DNA of 64,000 nucleotides. Origin: an uncultured Eubacteriales bacterium. GTDB taxonomy: Bacteria > Bacillota > Clostridia > Oscillospirales > Acutalibacteraceae. The stretch covers positions 1 to 64,000 of the forward strand of contig CATONX010000006.1 in assembly GCA_951801675.1 (NCBI GenBank), in the 5' to 3' direction. Position 1 is the stretch's first letter, and each line of letters opens with the position of its first letter. Below are positions 11,636 to 20,186 of the stretch, in pieces. The translations under genes and the position numbers were made by a program. The notes beneath the pieces were generated by a model. It did no database searches and was not told where the DNA came from. It saw nothing but the letters and a program-made list of their open reading frames with translations.

Positions 11636-14600
11636 CATGGGAACTCCCAGTGTCCATGGATCAGATGTTGGCGGTGCTGGATAATGCGCCGGTTGCCATC
11701 TATGTCAGCGCGCTCGACAGCTATGAGCTGCTTTACGCCAATCAGCTTGCGAAGAATTTATTCGATGGCGAGGCGGACATCCCCGGCCTCACCTGCTATC
11801 AGGCGGCGGGATTTACGCAGCCCTGTCCCTTCTGTCGCTGTACAAAGCTGACTGAGTCGCAGCTCTTGGTGCGGGAGTTTCGCCATCCCCGTACTAGGCG
11901 CGTCTATCAGCTTAGCGGCAAGCTTTTGGATTGGGCGGGAAAGCCCGCTCACATCGAATACATCCTGGATATAACCGAGAAAAGACAGGAGGAAGACCAG
12001 GCCAAAGCGCTCAAAGAGCAGCTGCAGACCACCTTTCGCAGCATTCCCTGCGGCCTGTGTGTGTATCAGTTTGAAAAAGGGAAGATTCTTCCCATATCCC
12101 ATAACCCCGCTTTCTATGAAATTATGGGATATTCCCCGGAACATATCCAAACCATCGAACAGGAAACCAGCTTTTTAGGGGTGCATCCCCAGGACCTTGC
12201 CGAGCTGCAAGGAAAAATTCAGGAGGCCATCCGCACGGACGGCCTGCTTTCGCATATCTATCGGGTCTTTAACGATCAAAAGAAAGAATACCGTTATATT
12301 CGGCTGGACGGATCGGTAAAGTCCCAGCCGGATGGAAGAAAGCTTCTCTATGGCGTCTACAGCGACGTAAGCGGGCAGCTGCGGCTGGAAAAGGAGCTTG
12401 CCGCTGCCAATGAAAAAATGCAGGACATCGTCAACGCCATCCCGGGCGGAGTTGCGATTTATAAGGTTTCGGACATCTTCGAGACCGTCTATTTTTCCGA
12501 CGGGGTTCCCGCCCTGACCGGGTATTCGGCGGAAGAATACCAGGAGCTGATCAAAAAAGACGCTGCCGAGATGACCTACTGGGAAGACACCGCCATGGTG
12601 GTGGCACGAGCCAGGCAGGTGATCCAAACCCACGAGGGCGTGGACTTCGAGTTTCGCAAGCAGCACCGGGACGGCCGGATCGTATGGGTCCGGGCACAGG
12701 TCAAGTGGCTGGGGGAGGACGAAGGCTGTCCGCTGCTCCACTGCGTCTTTCACAACATTTCCGATCTCAAGGAAGCGCAGTTGGAGATGGACCATCTGGT
12801 CAATTCCATTCCCGGCGGCATTGCCAGCTACCGGGTGGAGGGGGAACACTTTATTCCCACCTTTTATTCCGACGGCGTGATGGCGCTTTCCGGCCATTCC
12901 CGGGAGGAATTTGAGAAGCTGGTAGGAAACGACGCGTTTCAAGTAGTCTATGAGCAGGATAGGGAACGAGTGATGGCGGCGGTAAAGACTGCGCTGCACA
13001 GCGGCGAAGTGCTGGACGTTTTTTTTCGGATGCGCCACAAGGACGGAAAATTGATCTGGGTTCATCTCAATGGACGCAGGATGGGTCCCCTGTCTGATAA
13101 TACCCGGTTCTATGCGGTTTTTACCGGTATGTCGGCGGAAACCCGGCTGTTTCAAAGCATCGCCAACGAAACGGCGGACGGCATCTACGTGATCGATAAG
13201 GAAAACTACGATCTGCTTTATGTCAGCGAGACCAAGGGCCTGTTTGCAAAGGGGCCGGACTGCGTGGGGCAGAAGTGCTACGCGGCGCTGCATGGAAAGG
13301 ACGCCCCTTGCAGCTTTTGCACCCTGAAAAGCCATCAAGCAAACGGAGAAGAGCATGAAATGCGGGTGGATAATACAATCCACTACTACAGCACCCGTTT
13401 TCGCGAAACCGATTGGAATGGAATTCCCGCCTATGTCAAACATGTACGGGACATCAGCGAGGAAGTAAAAACACGCAAGGAAAAGGAGCGTCTGGAGCAG
13501 TATTTTCAGACGGTTGTGAAAAATCTGCCGGGCGGTGTGGCCGTGGTGCGTTACGGGTCCGACGGCAGTATGACGCCGGAATACCTGTCCGAAGGGTTTG
13601 CCGCGATGACTTCTATGACGTTGGAGGAGGCGTGGGCGCTCTACAGCAAGGACGCCATGGCCGGCGTGTATCCGGATGACCGGGACAGCCTGATCGAACA
13701 GTTGGAGGAATATATCTCCAGCGGAAAAAATCACGGCGAACTCATATACCGGCTGAAAAAGGGCGGAGGAGGGTATCTTTGGGTCAAAAATACCCTTTCC
13801 ATGATTCAAAATGAGGATGGGGAGCGAAGGGTATATACGTTCTACCACGATATCACCCGAGAGCTGGAGGAGCAGGAGCGCATCCGCAGGCAGTATAACG
13901 AGCTCATCCTCCAGCACTACCGTGCGCCTGATCCCAATGCGGTGGTGGTTGGCCATTGCAACATCACCCAAAACCGGATTCTGGAGATCATCGACCATAC
14001 CGATTCCAATCTTCTGGAGACCTTTGGAACCGTCCGGGAAGAATTTTTTACCGGGCTTTCCACCCTGATCGTGGATGAAGGAGAAAGGCAGCGGTTTTTG
14101 CACACCTATCTCAATGCCCCGGCGTTGGCTGCTTTCCAGCAAAACGATACCGAACAGGTTCAGCGGTGTTTTATCAAGCTGCCAAAAGAGCCAAAGGGGC
14201 GCTATGTGCAGATCAAGATGAACATGGTGTCCACACCGGACAGCGGCGACGTCACCGGCATTCTGACGGTGAGCGATGTGACCGAGCAGACTGTTTCCGA
14301 CCGGATTTTGTACCAGTTATCGGTTTCGGGCAATGAATTTGTAGTGGACCTGGATTTGACGCAAGATAGCTACACCATGATTTCCTGTAGCAAAAACGCC
14401 TGCTCTTTACCGCCCCGCAGCGGATGCCACACCCAGTGGGTAACCCGTATGCTTTCGGAAAGAGTGGTGCCACGGGACAGAGAAGCCTATCAAGCGGGCC
14501 TGGATCCCAAGCAAATGCTTGCTCGTCTGCCAGCGGAAAACTCCTATACGTTTGCGTTTTCGATTGTAGACGACAACGGGGATATCCGCACGAAAAACAT

Positions 14601-16278
14601 GACGGTCTTCGCTATCGATCTGCGCCTTGGAAGGGTATGCCTTTCCAGAACGGATATCACCGACTCCCTTCGCGAACAGCAGGGGCTTTTGAACATGATG
14701 GCCTATACGTTCGAGCTGATGGCGTTTATCGACGTTCGTAGCAGAGGGCTGACCATGTATACTCGTCAGACGGTGCTCGAAAACCTGCCGCCTTATCGAA
14801 TCGCGCTTTATGATGCGTATGTACAGAAATTCGTCGGCCATTACCATTTGGATCAGGAAGAAGATCAGGCGCAGACCCAATTTCAGATCGAGACGCTTCT
14901 CGAAAGGCTCAATAAAAAGCCGGCTGGGTATGACTTTGTTCTGCCCTATCGCGATAGGAAAGGGCTGCGGTATAAGCAGATCAACGTGCTTTGGGGAGAC
15001 GAGAACCATAGGACCGTGTGCCTGGTGCGGGCGGATGTGACCGATATGCTGGCGGCGGAGCGCAAGACAAAGGAAGCGCTGGAAAAAGCACTGGCAGCTG
15101 CGAAAAAAGCAAACCGGGCGAAAAGCGATTTCCTGTCCGCCATGAGCCACGACATCCGCACGCCTATGAACGCTATCATGGGCATGACGGCTCTGGCGGT
15201 GGCCCATTTGGACGACCGGGAACGGGTGGCAGATTGTCTGCATAAAATCTCGGTTTCCTCCAAGCACCTGCTCAGCTTAATCAATGACGTTCTCGACATG
15301 AGTAAAATCGAGCAGTCCCAAATTGCCTTAAACCGGATGAGAATTTCCCTTCCTGAGCTGCTCGACCAGCTTTCCTCCATGATGGGGCCCCAGGCCAGGG
15401 CGGCCGGGCTGCAGTTTAACATCGTCACAAGGAAGGTGGGCCAAACCTGCTTCTACGGCGATTCTCTGCGCATCAACCAAATTTTGATCAACCTGCTGAG
15501 CAACGCCATCAAGTTTACGCCTCAGGGCGGCCGGGTGGATTTCCTGGTAGAAGAGATTTGCTCCAGTCAGCCGGGTTTTGTCCGCTATCGGTTTACTGTC
15601 AGCGATACAGGGATCGGCATGTCAGAGGAATTTCTCACCCATCTTTTTGAGCCCTTCATCCGCAGTCCGGGCGCTGCGCGGATTGAAGGGACCGGGTTGG
15701 GTTTGAGCGTGACCAAAGGACTTTTGGACAAAATGGGAGGATATATCTCGGTGGAGAGCCGGGAAAACCAAGGATCGGTATTCCGTGTGGAGCTGGAATG
15801 CGAGGTTGCCCCGTTGGGAGAACCCGCCCTTTCGGTGAATCCGGTGCTGCATTCCTCCGGCTCGGCGGACGATGTGCCGCTTGCGGGCAGGCGATTCCTG
15901 GTAGCGGAGGATAACGCCATCAACGCAGAAATCCTCTGTGAGCTGCTAAAAATGTTTGGGGCCGAATCTGTGGTAAAACCAGACGGGGCCAAAACGGTGG
16001 AAGCGTTTCGAGCTGCAGCTGCGGGCACCTATGACGCGATTTTGATGGACATTCAGATGCCGCGCATGAACGGCTATGAGGCGACCCGCGCCATTCGTGA
16101 AACCGCCCGGCCGGACGCAAAGTGTATTCCGATCATTGCGATGACCGCCAATGCCTTTGCGGAGGACGTGCAGGCGTCTCTGGATGCGGGAATGACCGCC
16201 CATATTGCAAAGCCCATCGACGTAAATGTGCTGCGGGATACGCTGAGCAGCATTTTGGAGCGAACAGAAGCAAAATGA
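11632..16278 (+). CDS. Multi-PAS hybrid histidine kinase
   Basis: This 1548-residue soluble protein has about six PAS-type units in its first 1100 residues. Two carry cysteine pairs: QPCPFCRC in the first and APCSFCTL near residue 560. Several begin with the repeated NSIPGG / NAIPGG / KNLPGG motif, which suggests domain duplication. HisKA has His1173 in SAMSHDIRTPMNA. The HATPase has NLLSNAIKFT, SDTGIGMSEEF and GTGLGLSVT. One receiver domain ends the protein with Asp1473 (LMDIQMPRMNG). The start overlaps the Hpt stop as ATGA. The CPFC-type cysteines could bind a metal or respond to redox, which would suit an anaerobe, but this is inference. The single receiver (against two in the upstream kinase) probably passes phosphate to or from the shared Hpt protein. 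Confidence 0.9.
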   Translation: MTWELPVSMDQMLAVLDNAPVAIYVSALDSYELLYANQLAKNLFDGEADIPGLTCYQAAGFTQPCPFCRCTKLTESQLLVREFRHPRTRRVYQLSGKLLDWAGKPAHIEYILDITEKRQEEDQAKALKEQLQTTFRSIPCGLCVYQFEKGKILPISHNPAFYEIMGYSPEHIQTIEQETSFLGVHPQDLAELQGKIQEAIRTDGLLSHIYRVFNDQKKEYRYIRLDGSVKSQPDGRKLLYGVYSDVSGQLRLEKELAAANEKMQDIVNAIPGGVAIYKVSDIFETVYFSDGVPALTGYSAEEYQELIKKDAAEMTYWEDTAMVVARARQVIQTHEGVDFEFRKQHRDGRIVWVRAQVKWLGEDEGCPLLHCVFHNISDLKEAQLEMDHLVNSIPGGIASYRVEGEHFIPTFYSDGVMALSGHSREEFEKLVGNDAFQVVYEQDRERVMAAVKTALHSGEVLDVFFRMRHKDGKLIWVHLNGRRMGPLSDNTRFYAVFTGMSAETRLFQSIANETADGIYVIDKENYDLLYVSETKGLFAKGPDCVGQKCYAALHGKDAPCSFCTLKSHQANGEEHEMRVDNTIHYYSTRFRETDWNGIPAYVKHVRDISEEVKTRKEKERLEQYFQTVVKNLPGGVAVVRYGSDGSMTPEYLSEGFAAMTSMTLEEAWALYSKDAMAGVYPDDRDSLIEQLEEYISSGKNHGELIYRLKKGGGGYLWVKNTLSMIQNEDGERRVYTFYHDITRELEEQERIRRQYNELILQHYRAPDPNAVVVGHCNITQNRILEIIDHTDSNLLETFGTVREEFFTGLSTLIVDEGERQRFLHTYLNAPALAAFQQNDTEQVQRCFIKLPKEPKGRYVQIKMNMVSTPDSGDVTGILTVSDVTEQTVSDRILYQLSVSGNEFVVDLDLTQDSYTMISCSKNACSLPPRSGCHTQWVTRMLSERVVPRDREAYQAGLDPKQMLARLPAENSYTFAFSIVDDNGDIRTKNMTVFAIDLRLGRVCLSRTDITDSLREQQGLLNMMAYTFELMAFIDVRSRGLTMYTRQTVLENLPPYRIALYDAYVQKFVGHYHLDQEEDQAQTQFQIETLLERLNKKPAGYDFVLPYRDRKGLRYKQINVLWGDENHRTVCLVRADVTDMLAAERKTKEALEKALAAAKKANRAKSDFLSAMSHDIRTPMNAIMGMTALAVAHLDDRERVADCLHKISVSSKHLLSLINDVLDMSKIEQSQIALNRMRISLPELLDQLSSMMGPQARAAGLQFNIVTRKVGQTCFYGDSLRINQILINLLSNAIKFTPQGGRVDFLVEEICSSQPGFVRYRFTVSDTGIGMSEEFLTHLFEPFIRSPGAARIEGTGLGLSVTKGLLDKMGGYISVESRENQGSVFRVELECEVAPLGEPALSVNPVLHSSGSADDVPLAGRRFLVAEDNAINAEILCELLKMFGAESVVKPDGAKTVEAFRAAAAGTYDAILMDIQMPRMNGYEATRAIRETARPDAKCIPIIAMTANAFAEDVQASLDAGMTAHIAKPIDVNVLRDTLSSILERTEAK

Positions 16279-16356
16279 GTTAGCAGGCTCTAAGAAACGG
16301 GAAAACGCCATACGTTCCCTTCTTAGCAGATAAAACGATAGGAAGGAGGAAACGGG

Positions 16357-16809
16357 ATGACGGAAGATTTTATACAAGAGCAGATGGTCCTTCTTTCCTC
16401 CAAACACACAACGATCGGGTACGCGGCCATGAATGCCCTGCTTGCGCTGAGCCGTAAATCAGATGTGGTCTATCCCCATGTAGAAGAGTTCTTTGTTCTC
16501 TTAGAGAGCGGCAATTCTTATTTGCGCATGAGAGGGCTGCTTCTCCTTGCGGCCAACGCCAGATGGGACACCGAAGATCAAATTACCCAAAGGTTTGGGC
16601 GGATTTTGATTCATATCACCGACGAAAAGCCGATTGCCGCAAGGCAATGCATCCAAGCGCTTGCGGAAATCGCACAGTGGAAACCGAAACTGCGCAAAGA
16701 AATCGCGCCGGCACTTGAGGCCGCGGATTTCTCTTCTTACGCGGGCAGTATGCGTTGCCTTCTGGAAAAAGACAGGGAACGGCTCTTGTCATCGATGGCG
16801 GCGGAATAA
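16357..16809 (+). CDS. Small HEAT-like helical repeat protein
   Basis: This 150-residue all-helical protein has repeated helix pairs such as YAAMNALLALSRKSDVVYPH, SYLRMRGLLLLAANA and AARQCIQALAEIAQ. They resemble degenerate HEAT/ARM repeats. Similar short proteins in Clostridia are often labelled SufBD protein, a name the sequence does not justify since no Fe-S assembly motif is visible. GGAAGGAGGA lies 7 nt before the ATG. It sits 78 nt after the hybrid kinase on the same strand; an imperfect hairpin at about 16291-16324 lies between, so it may or may not be in the kinase operon. HEAT folds are protein-binding scaffolds. No partner is known. Confidence 0.6.
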   Translation: MTEDFIQEQMVLLSSKHTTIGYAAMNALLALSRKSDVVYPHVEEFFVLLESGNSYLRMRGLLLLAANARWDTEDQITQRFGRILIHITDEKPIAARQCIQALAEIAQWKPKLRKEIAPALEAADFSSYAGSMRCLLEKDRERLLSSMAAE

Positions 16810-16920
16810 AAAGCATATTCCAAGATGTTCAAAAAACCGGTAAAACACGTTAAAATGAAAAAGGCCGCCTGACGGCAACGGCGACGAATATCGGCGCATT
16901 GAAAAAAGGAGAATGCAACT

Positions 16921-18435
16921 ATGGACCTTATGAAGCAGTGTGAGATCTGGAACGAGAAAGAGGAATATCAGGCCATCATCGACGCCATCGAGGCATTGCC
17001 CAAGGCACAGCAGACGCCTCAGCTGATCAGTGAGCTGGCGCGGGCGTATAACAACCGGGCCCAGGTGGGCGACCGGGCGCTGTTTGAACGGGCGTTGGAA
17101 CTGCTTCAATCGGTGGAGGAGCATTTTAAGGACGAACACAATTGGAACTTCCGCATTGCCTACGCCTATTATTACCTGGATGAAGAAGGTTTGGCGCTGC
17201 GCTATTTCGAAAAAGCGCTTGAGGCCCGTCCTGGAGACGAGGACACGCTGGAATTCCTTGATGATTGCCGCCGCCGATTGGCGATGCCCCGGTTTGAAAA
17301 GACGTTTCGCCAGCGCACGCTGGAGAGCTGGGAAGCGTTTGTGGCAGGTGAGGAAGAACTACGCAGGCTGATCGACCGGAAGAATCAGGCCGCCGTGGGC
17401 GAAGAACTGATAAAAAAGTGCGAGAAGCTGCTGGCTCCCGCCTTTTATGATGTAGCCTTTGAGCTGGGTTTCAACGGGGAAAAGTACGAACTTATCCTGA
17501 CTCCGGAAGGAAACCGTGCCAAGCTTTTTGAACTGGTTTCCTTCCAGCGCCGTGCTCCCAAATCCCTGCTGGAGCGTTGGAATGTGCTGGTAGGCCGGCA
17601 GCCCTCCCAGGGCTTTGGCTTACGCGCGTTCGGGCAGGAAATCGCGGGCAGGGACGTGCAGGTATGGGTGAAACCGACGGATAGCGGCCAGGTATCTCTG
17701 GCGTTTTTCTGCGAGAAGCTGCTGCCTATGCTCAAAGAGGATGAAAATAAGGCCTGGTGGATGCTGTCCATCCTGCTCGATCAGGTGTTGGGTGAAATCC
17801 CTGCCATGTCGCTGATTGCTGAGTTTGACGTACTGGATGCGCCGGGGGACGAATCTGGAGTTTTGATGGACCGCCTGCCGCAGGCGCTTGAAGCCATGGG
17901 ATTGGACCTGGCGGGAGACCCGGAGCAGTTTCTGGAAAATGGATACACCGCCTATGAAATGGAAGCGGAAGAGGACCCGGACGCGGACTGGCGTTTGGAT
18001 GTGTACGCGGGCGTAACCCGCTGCCCGGTCCTGATCAACGAGTACCTTAGGGGGGAAAGCGGGACCATGGACGAATTCCACCGGGACGGCGCGGTGCCCG
18101 GCTTCTTCCTTTACCCGCTGGACTGCTTTGCAGAGGAAGAGGAACGGGGCAAAGCGGTACTGGATTTTCGGGATGCGCTGGAAGCCGCCGTCACCAAAGC
18201 GGCGGGGGAGGATGCGGTTACCTTTTTGGGCGGAGCCACCGGTATCTTCTGCGGATATTTGGACTTTATCGCGTGGGATCTGCCGCAGATACTGGCTGCC
18301 GCGGCGGATTTCTTAGAGGACAGCCCCGTGTCCTGGGCGTCGTTTCACACCTTTCGCCGCAACGTGGGCGGTATCCGGCTGAAAAAAGAGGACGCAGAGA
18401 AAGAGAACGGGGAAGTACCGCAGGCGGAAAAATAG
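16921..18435 (+). CDS. Tetratricopeptide-repeat protein of unknown function
   Basis: This 504-residue acidic cytoplasmic protein starts with TPR-like helices: ISELARAYNNRAQVGDRALFERALELL, then WNFRIAYAYYYLDEEGLALRYFEKALEARPGDEDTLE (about 35-110). The remaining 380 residues form a mixed domain that I do not recognise, with many aromatic and acidic residues. AAAAAAGGAG precedes the ATG, and an in-frame ATG at codon 4 is an alternative. It is 43 nt before the DUF4261-type gene, and similar pairs occur in Firmicutes genomes. The pair probably works together, but the process is unknown. No membrane segment or signal peptide is seen. Confidence 0.6.
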   Translation: MDLMKQCEIWNEKEEYQAIIDAIEALPKAQQTPQLISELARAYNNRAQVGDRALFERALELLQSVEEHFKDEHNWNFRIAYAYYYLDEEGLALRYFEKALEARPGDEDTLEFLDDCRRRLAMPRFEKTFRQRTLESWEAFVAGEEELRRLIDRKNQAAVGEELIKKCEKLLAPAFYDVAFELGFNGEKYELILTPEGNRAKLFELVSFQRRAPKSLLERWNVLVGRQPSQGFGLRAFGQEIAGRDVQVWVKPTDSGQVSLAFFCEKLLPMLKEDENKAWWMLSILLDQVLGEIPAMSLIAEFDVLDAPGDESGVLMDRLPQALEAMGLDLAGDPEQFLENGYTAYEMEAEEDPDADWRLDVYAGVTRCPVLINEYLRGESGTMDEFHRDGAVPGFFLYPLDCFAEEEERGKAVLDFRDALEAAVTKAAGEDAVTFLGGATGIFCGYLDFIAWDLPQILAAAADFLEDSPVSWASFHTFRRNVGGIRLKKEDAEKENGEVPQAEK

Positions 18436-18478
18436 GGCAGCACTGGGAAAAAGCGATGATCGGAGAGGAGAAACACCC

Positions 18479-19375
18479 ATGGACCAGGAAAATCACGTCT
18501 TTGAACAGGACTTAAAGAAAGAAGTTCGACCGGGCGGACCCTTTTTGATGCAGCTGCTCTTTAAGGAGCCGGTCGGTCTGCCGGACAAAGAGCGAATGTC
18601 TGCTGTGATGGCACGGCATCTCGGTCAAGTGGAATGCTTTTGGCACGACGAAAAAGGCGCCGGCTTTGCCGCTTGGCACTATAAATCAGAATTTAAGGAC
18701 GGTCCCGTTCCGCCCCAGCTGATGATCACCAGCTGCTCTTCCTTTTCCGGCGCGGATTTTGATGCGTTTCAAAAAAGCCAGATGTGGGATTGCATGGAGG
18801 AGAGAGATCGGATTTTCACCGAATGCCAATACCAGGTGATTGCCACTGATCTGCTGGCGGCGGGCCTGTCTGCCAGGGAACGGGCGCAGCTGGACATGGA
18901 TTTTATGGAGGCCTTGGCAGAACTGTATCCTGCCTGTGAGGCCATCTATTTCCAAGCTTCCGGAAAGCTGTTCCCAATCGGGCGCATTCGCGGGCATCAA
19001 ATCCCCAGAGAGGACCGGTTTGTCTATTTTGCCGTCAACGCCCGCTTTTTTAATATCCAGGGTACGGATGACATGCTGGTAGACACCGTGGGAATGAGTA
19101 CGCTGTTTTTACCCGATGTGCAGTACCATTTTCACGGAATGGACCCCAACTGGGTGGTAAACCACGCCTACAACATGGCTTCTTATCTATTTGATAACGA
19201 AAATCCCATCAAGGACGGCGATACCATTGACGGGATTGCAGACGGGGAAATGAATCGTGCGGTCCAATGGGTGTGCCGGTACGAGCAGGCGCTTATCCAG
19301 CCGGCCAGAGAGGTGATTGACGTATCTATGGGAGCGTATGCTTCCGGAAACCGGGATCGGCAAGAAGGAGAATGA
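18479..19375 (+). CDS. DUF4261-like protein
   Basis: This 298-residue cytoplasmic protein resembles the DUF4261 family. It has an N-terminal FLMQLLFKEPVGLPDKERM segment, a central acidic/aromatic region and a C-terminal motif around DTVGMSTLFLPDVQYHFHGM. Family members in Gram-positive bacteria have no established role. GGAGAGGAG precedes the ATG at 18479. It is 43 nt after the TPR gene and is followed by an intrinsic terminator, so the two probably form one transcription unit, perhaps with the HEAT-like gene. The family assignment is from recalled sequence and could be a neighbouring DUF. Confidence 0.6.
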   Translation: MDQENHVFEQDLKKEVRPGGPFLMQLLFKEPVGLPDKERMSAVMARHLGQVECFWHDEKGAGFAAWHYKSEFKDGPVPPQLMITSCSSFSGADFDAFQKSQMWDCMEERDRIFTECQYQVIATDLLAAGLSARERAQLDMDFMEALAELYPACEAIYFQASGKLFPIGRIRGHQIPREDRFVYFAVNARFFNIQGTDDMLVDTVGMSTLFLPDVQYHFHGMDPNWVVNHAYNMASYLFDNENPIKDGDTIDGIADGEMNRAVQWVCRYEQALIQPAREVIDVSMGAYASGNRDRQEGE

Positions 19376-19445
19376 CGAAAGCGTTTCTTTGATGCCTGCA
19401 AGTTGGCTTTCATGAGAGACGCTACGAACCAGAAATCCAAAACAA

Positions 19446-19484
19446 AAAAGCACTGTAAGGCAATTGTCTTACGGTGCTTTTCCT
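19446..19484 (+). terminator. Intrinsic terminator after DUF4261 gene
   Basis: A 14-bp stem (AAAAGCACTGTAAG / CTTACGGTGCTTTT, one T-G wobble) at 19446-19459 and 19468-19481 is followed by a short T-rich stretch. Confidence 0.8.
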
Positions 19485-19524
19485 ATCTTAAAATGAAGAG
19501 AAAAAGATTTCTTTGAAAAAGTTC

Positions 19525-19555
19525 TTGACTTAGAGTCAACTCAAAGGAATATACT
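19525..19555 (+). promoter_or_regulatory. MerR-type promoter with 19-bp spacer and operator
   Basis: TTGACT (19525-19530) and TATACT (19550-19555) are separated by 19 nt instead of 17, the hallmark of promoters that MerR-family activators twist open. The spacer region holds the dyad CTTAGAGTCAACTCAAAG (19529-19546, 7 of 8 arm positions matching). It resembles the operators of AdhR/NmlR-type regulators. The regulator encoded at 19781 is the obvious ligand-responsive activator, making the operon autoregulated. A leader of about 220 nt follows before merR. It contains a terminator-like hairpin (19652-19673) and a basic open frame (19578-19784, TTG start, ending in an ATGA overlap with merR) of doubtful reality. 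Confidence 0.82.
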
Positions 19556-19780
19556 TGGTTTCAGAACCGGCAAACGATTGGCATACACCGAGGCGAAACG
19601 AACATTCTATGGGGATGTGCCGGTTCGTATTGCGAAAACCCGGACTGCGAAAAAGACCGGTACCGTCTTTTTTAAGCGGGAGTTCCGGCGGCCGGGCGCC
19701 CAATTGCACCGATTGCAGAGAACGAATCGATTACATGAAAGGGGCGTATTCTTCCCCGAAAGGCAGCGGAGGATGGGACT

Positions 19781-20158
19781 ATGACGATCAAAGAAGTCAG
19801 TGAAGCGTATCAGATTACGACGGATACCCTGCGGTATTATGAGCGGGTTGGAATGATTCCAGCCGTGACCCGCACCTCCGGAGGAATCCGGGATTATCAG
19901 GAGGAAGACCTAAAGTGGGTGGAGCTTGCCAAGTGCATGAGAAGCGCGGGACTTCCGGTGGAAGCGATGATCGAATATGTGCGTCTGTTCCAAGAAGGGG
20001 ATTCCACTCTGCCGGCGAGGCTTCAGCTGCTGGTGGAGCAAAGGGAGAACCTGTTAAAGCAGCGCAGCCAGATCGACCAGACGCTTGCTCGGCTCAACTA
20101 CAAAATCAGCCGCTATGAAGTCGCCGTCAGGACCGGCGAGCTGACCTGGGATACCTGA
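19781..20158 (+). CDS. MerR-family regulator, AdhR/NmlR-like
   Basis: This 125-residue MerR regulator has the DNA-binding winged helix MTIKEVSEAYQITTDTLRYYERVGMIP, then a recognition segment IRDYQEEDLKWVELAKCMRSAGL. A long dimerising coiled coil follows (LLVEQRENLLKQRSQIDQTLARLNYKI). The effector domain is minimal, as in AdhR/NmlR regulators of carbonyl and electrophile stress. Cys in AKCMRSAGL (near residue 50) is where that subfamily has its conserved reactive cysteine. It is followed by an iron alcohol dehydrogenase and a carboxymuconolactone-decarboxylase-family gene, matching the adhR-yraC-adhA neighbourhood of Bacillus. It likely activates its own operon through the 19-bp promoter upstream. 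Confidence 0.88.
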   Translation: MTIKEVSEAYQITTDTLRYYERVGMIPAVTRTSGGIRDYQEEDLKWVELAKCMRSAGLPVEAMIEYVRLFQEGDSTLPARLQLLVEQRENLLKQRSQIDQTLARLNYKISRYEVAVRTGELTWDT

Positions 20159-20186
20159 ATCTATGTAACAATAGGAGGAATGCAGA

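Noticed and set aside
12175..14142. 655-codon open frame on the minus strand
   Set aside because: Antisense to the multi-PAS kinase, low-complexity His/Leu/Pro-rich content, no ribosome site.
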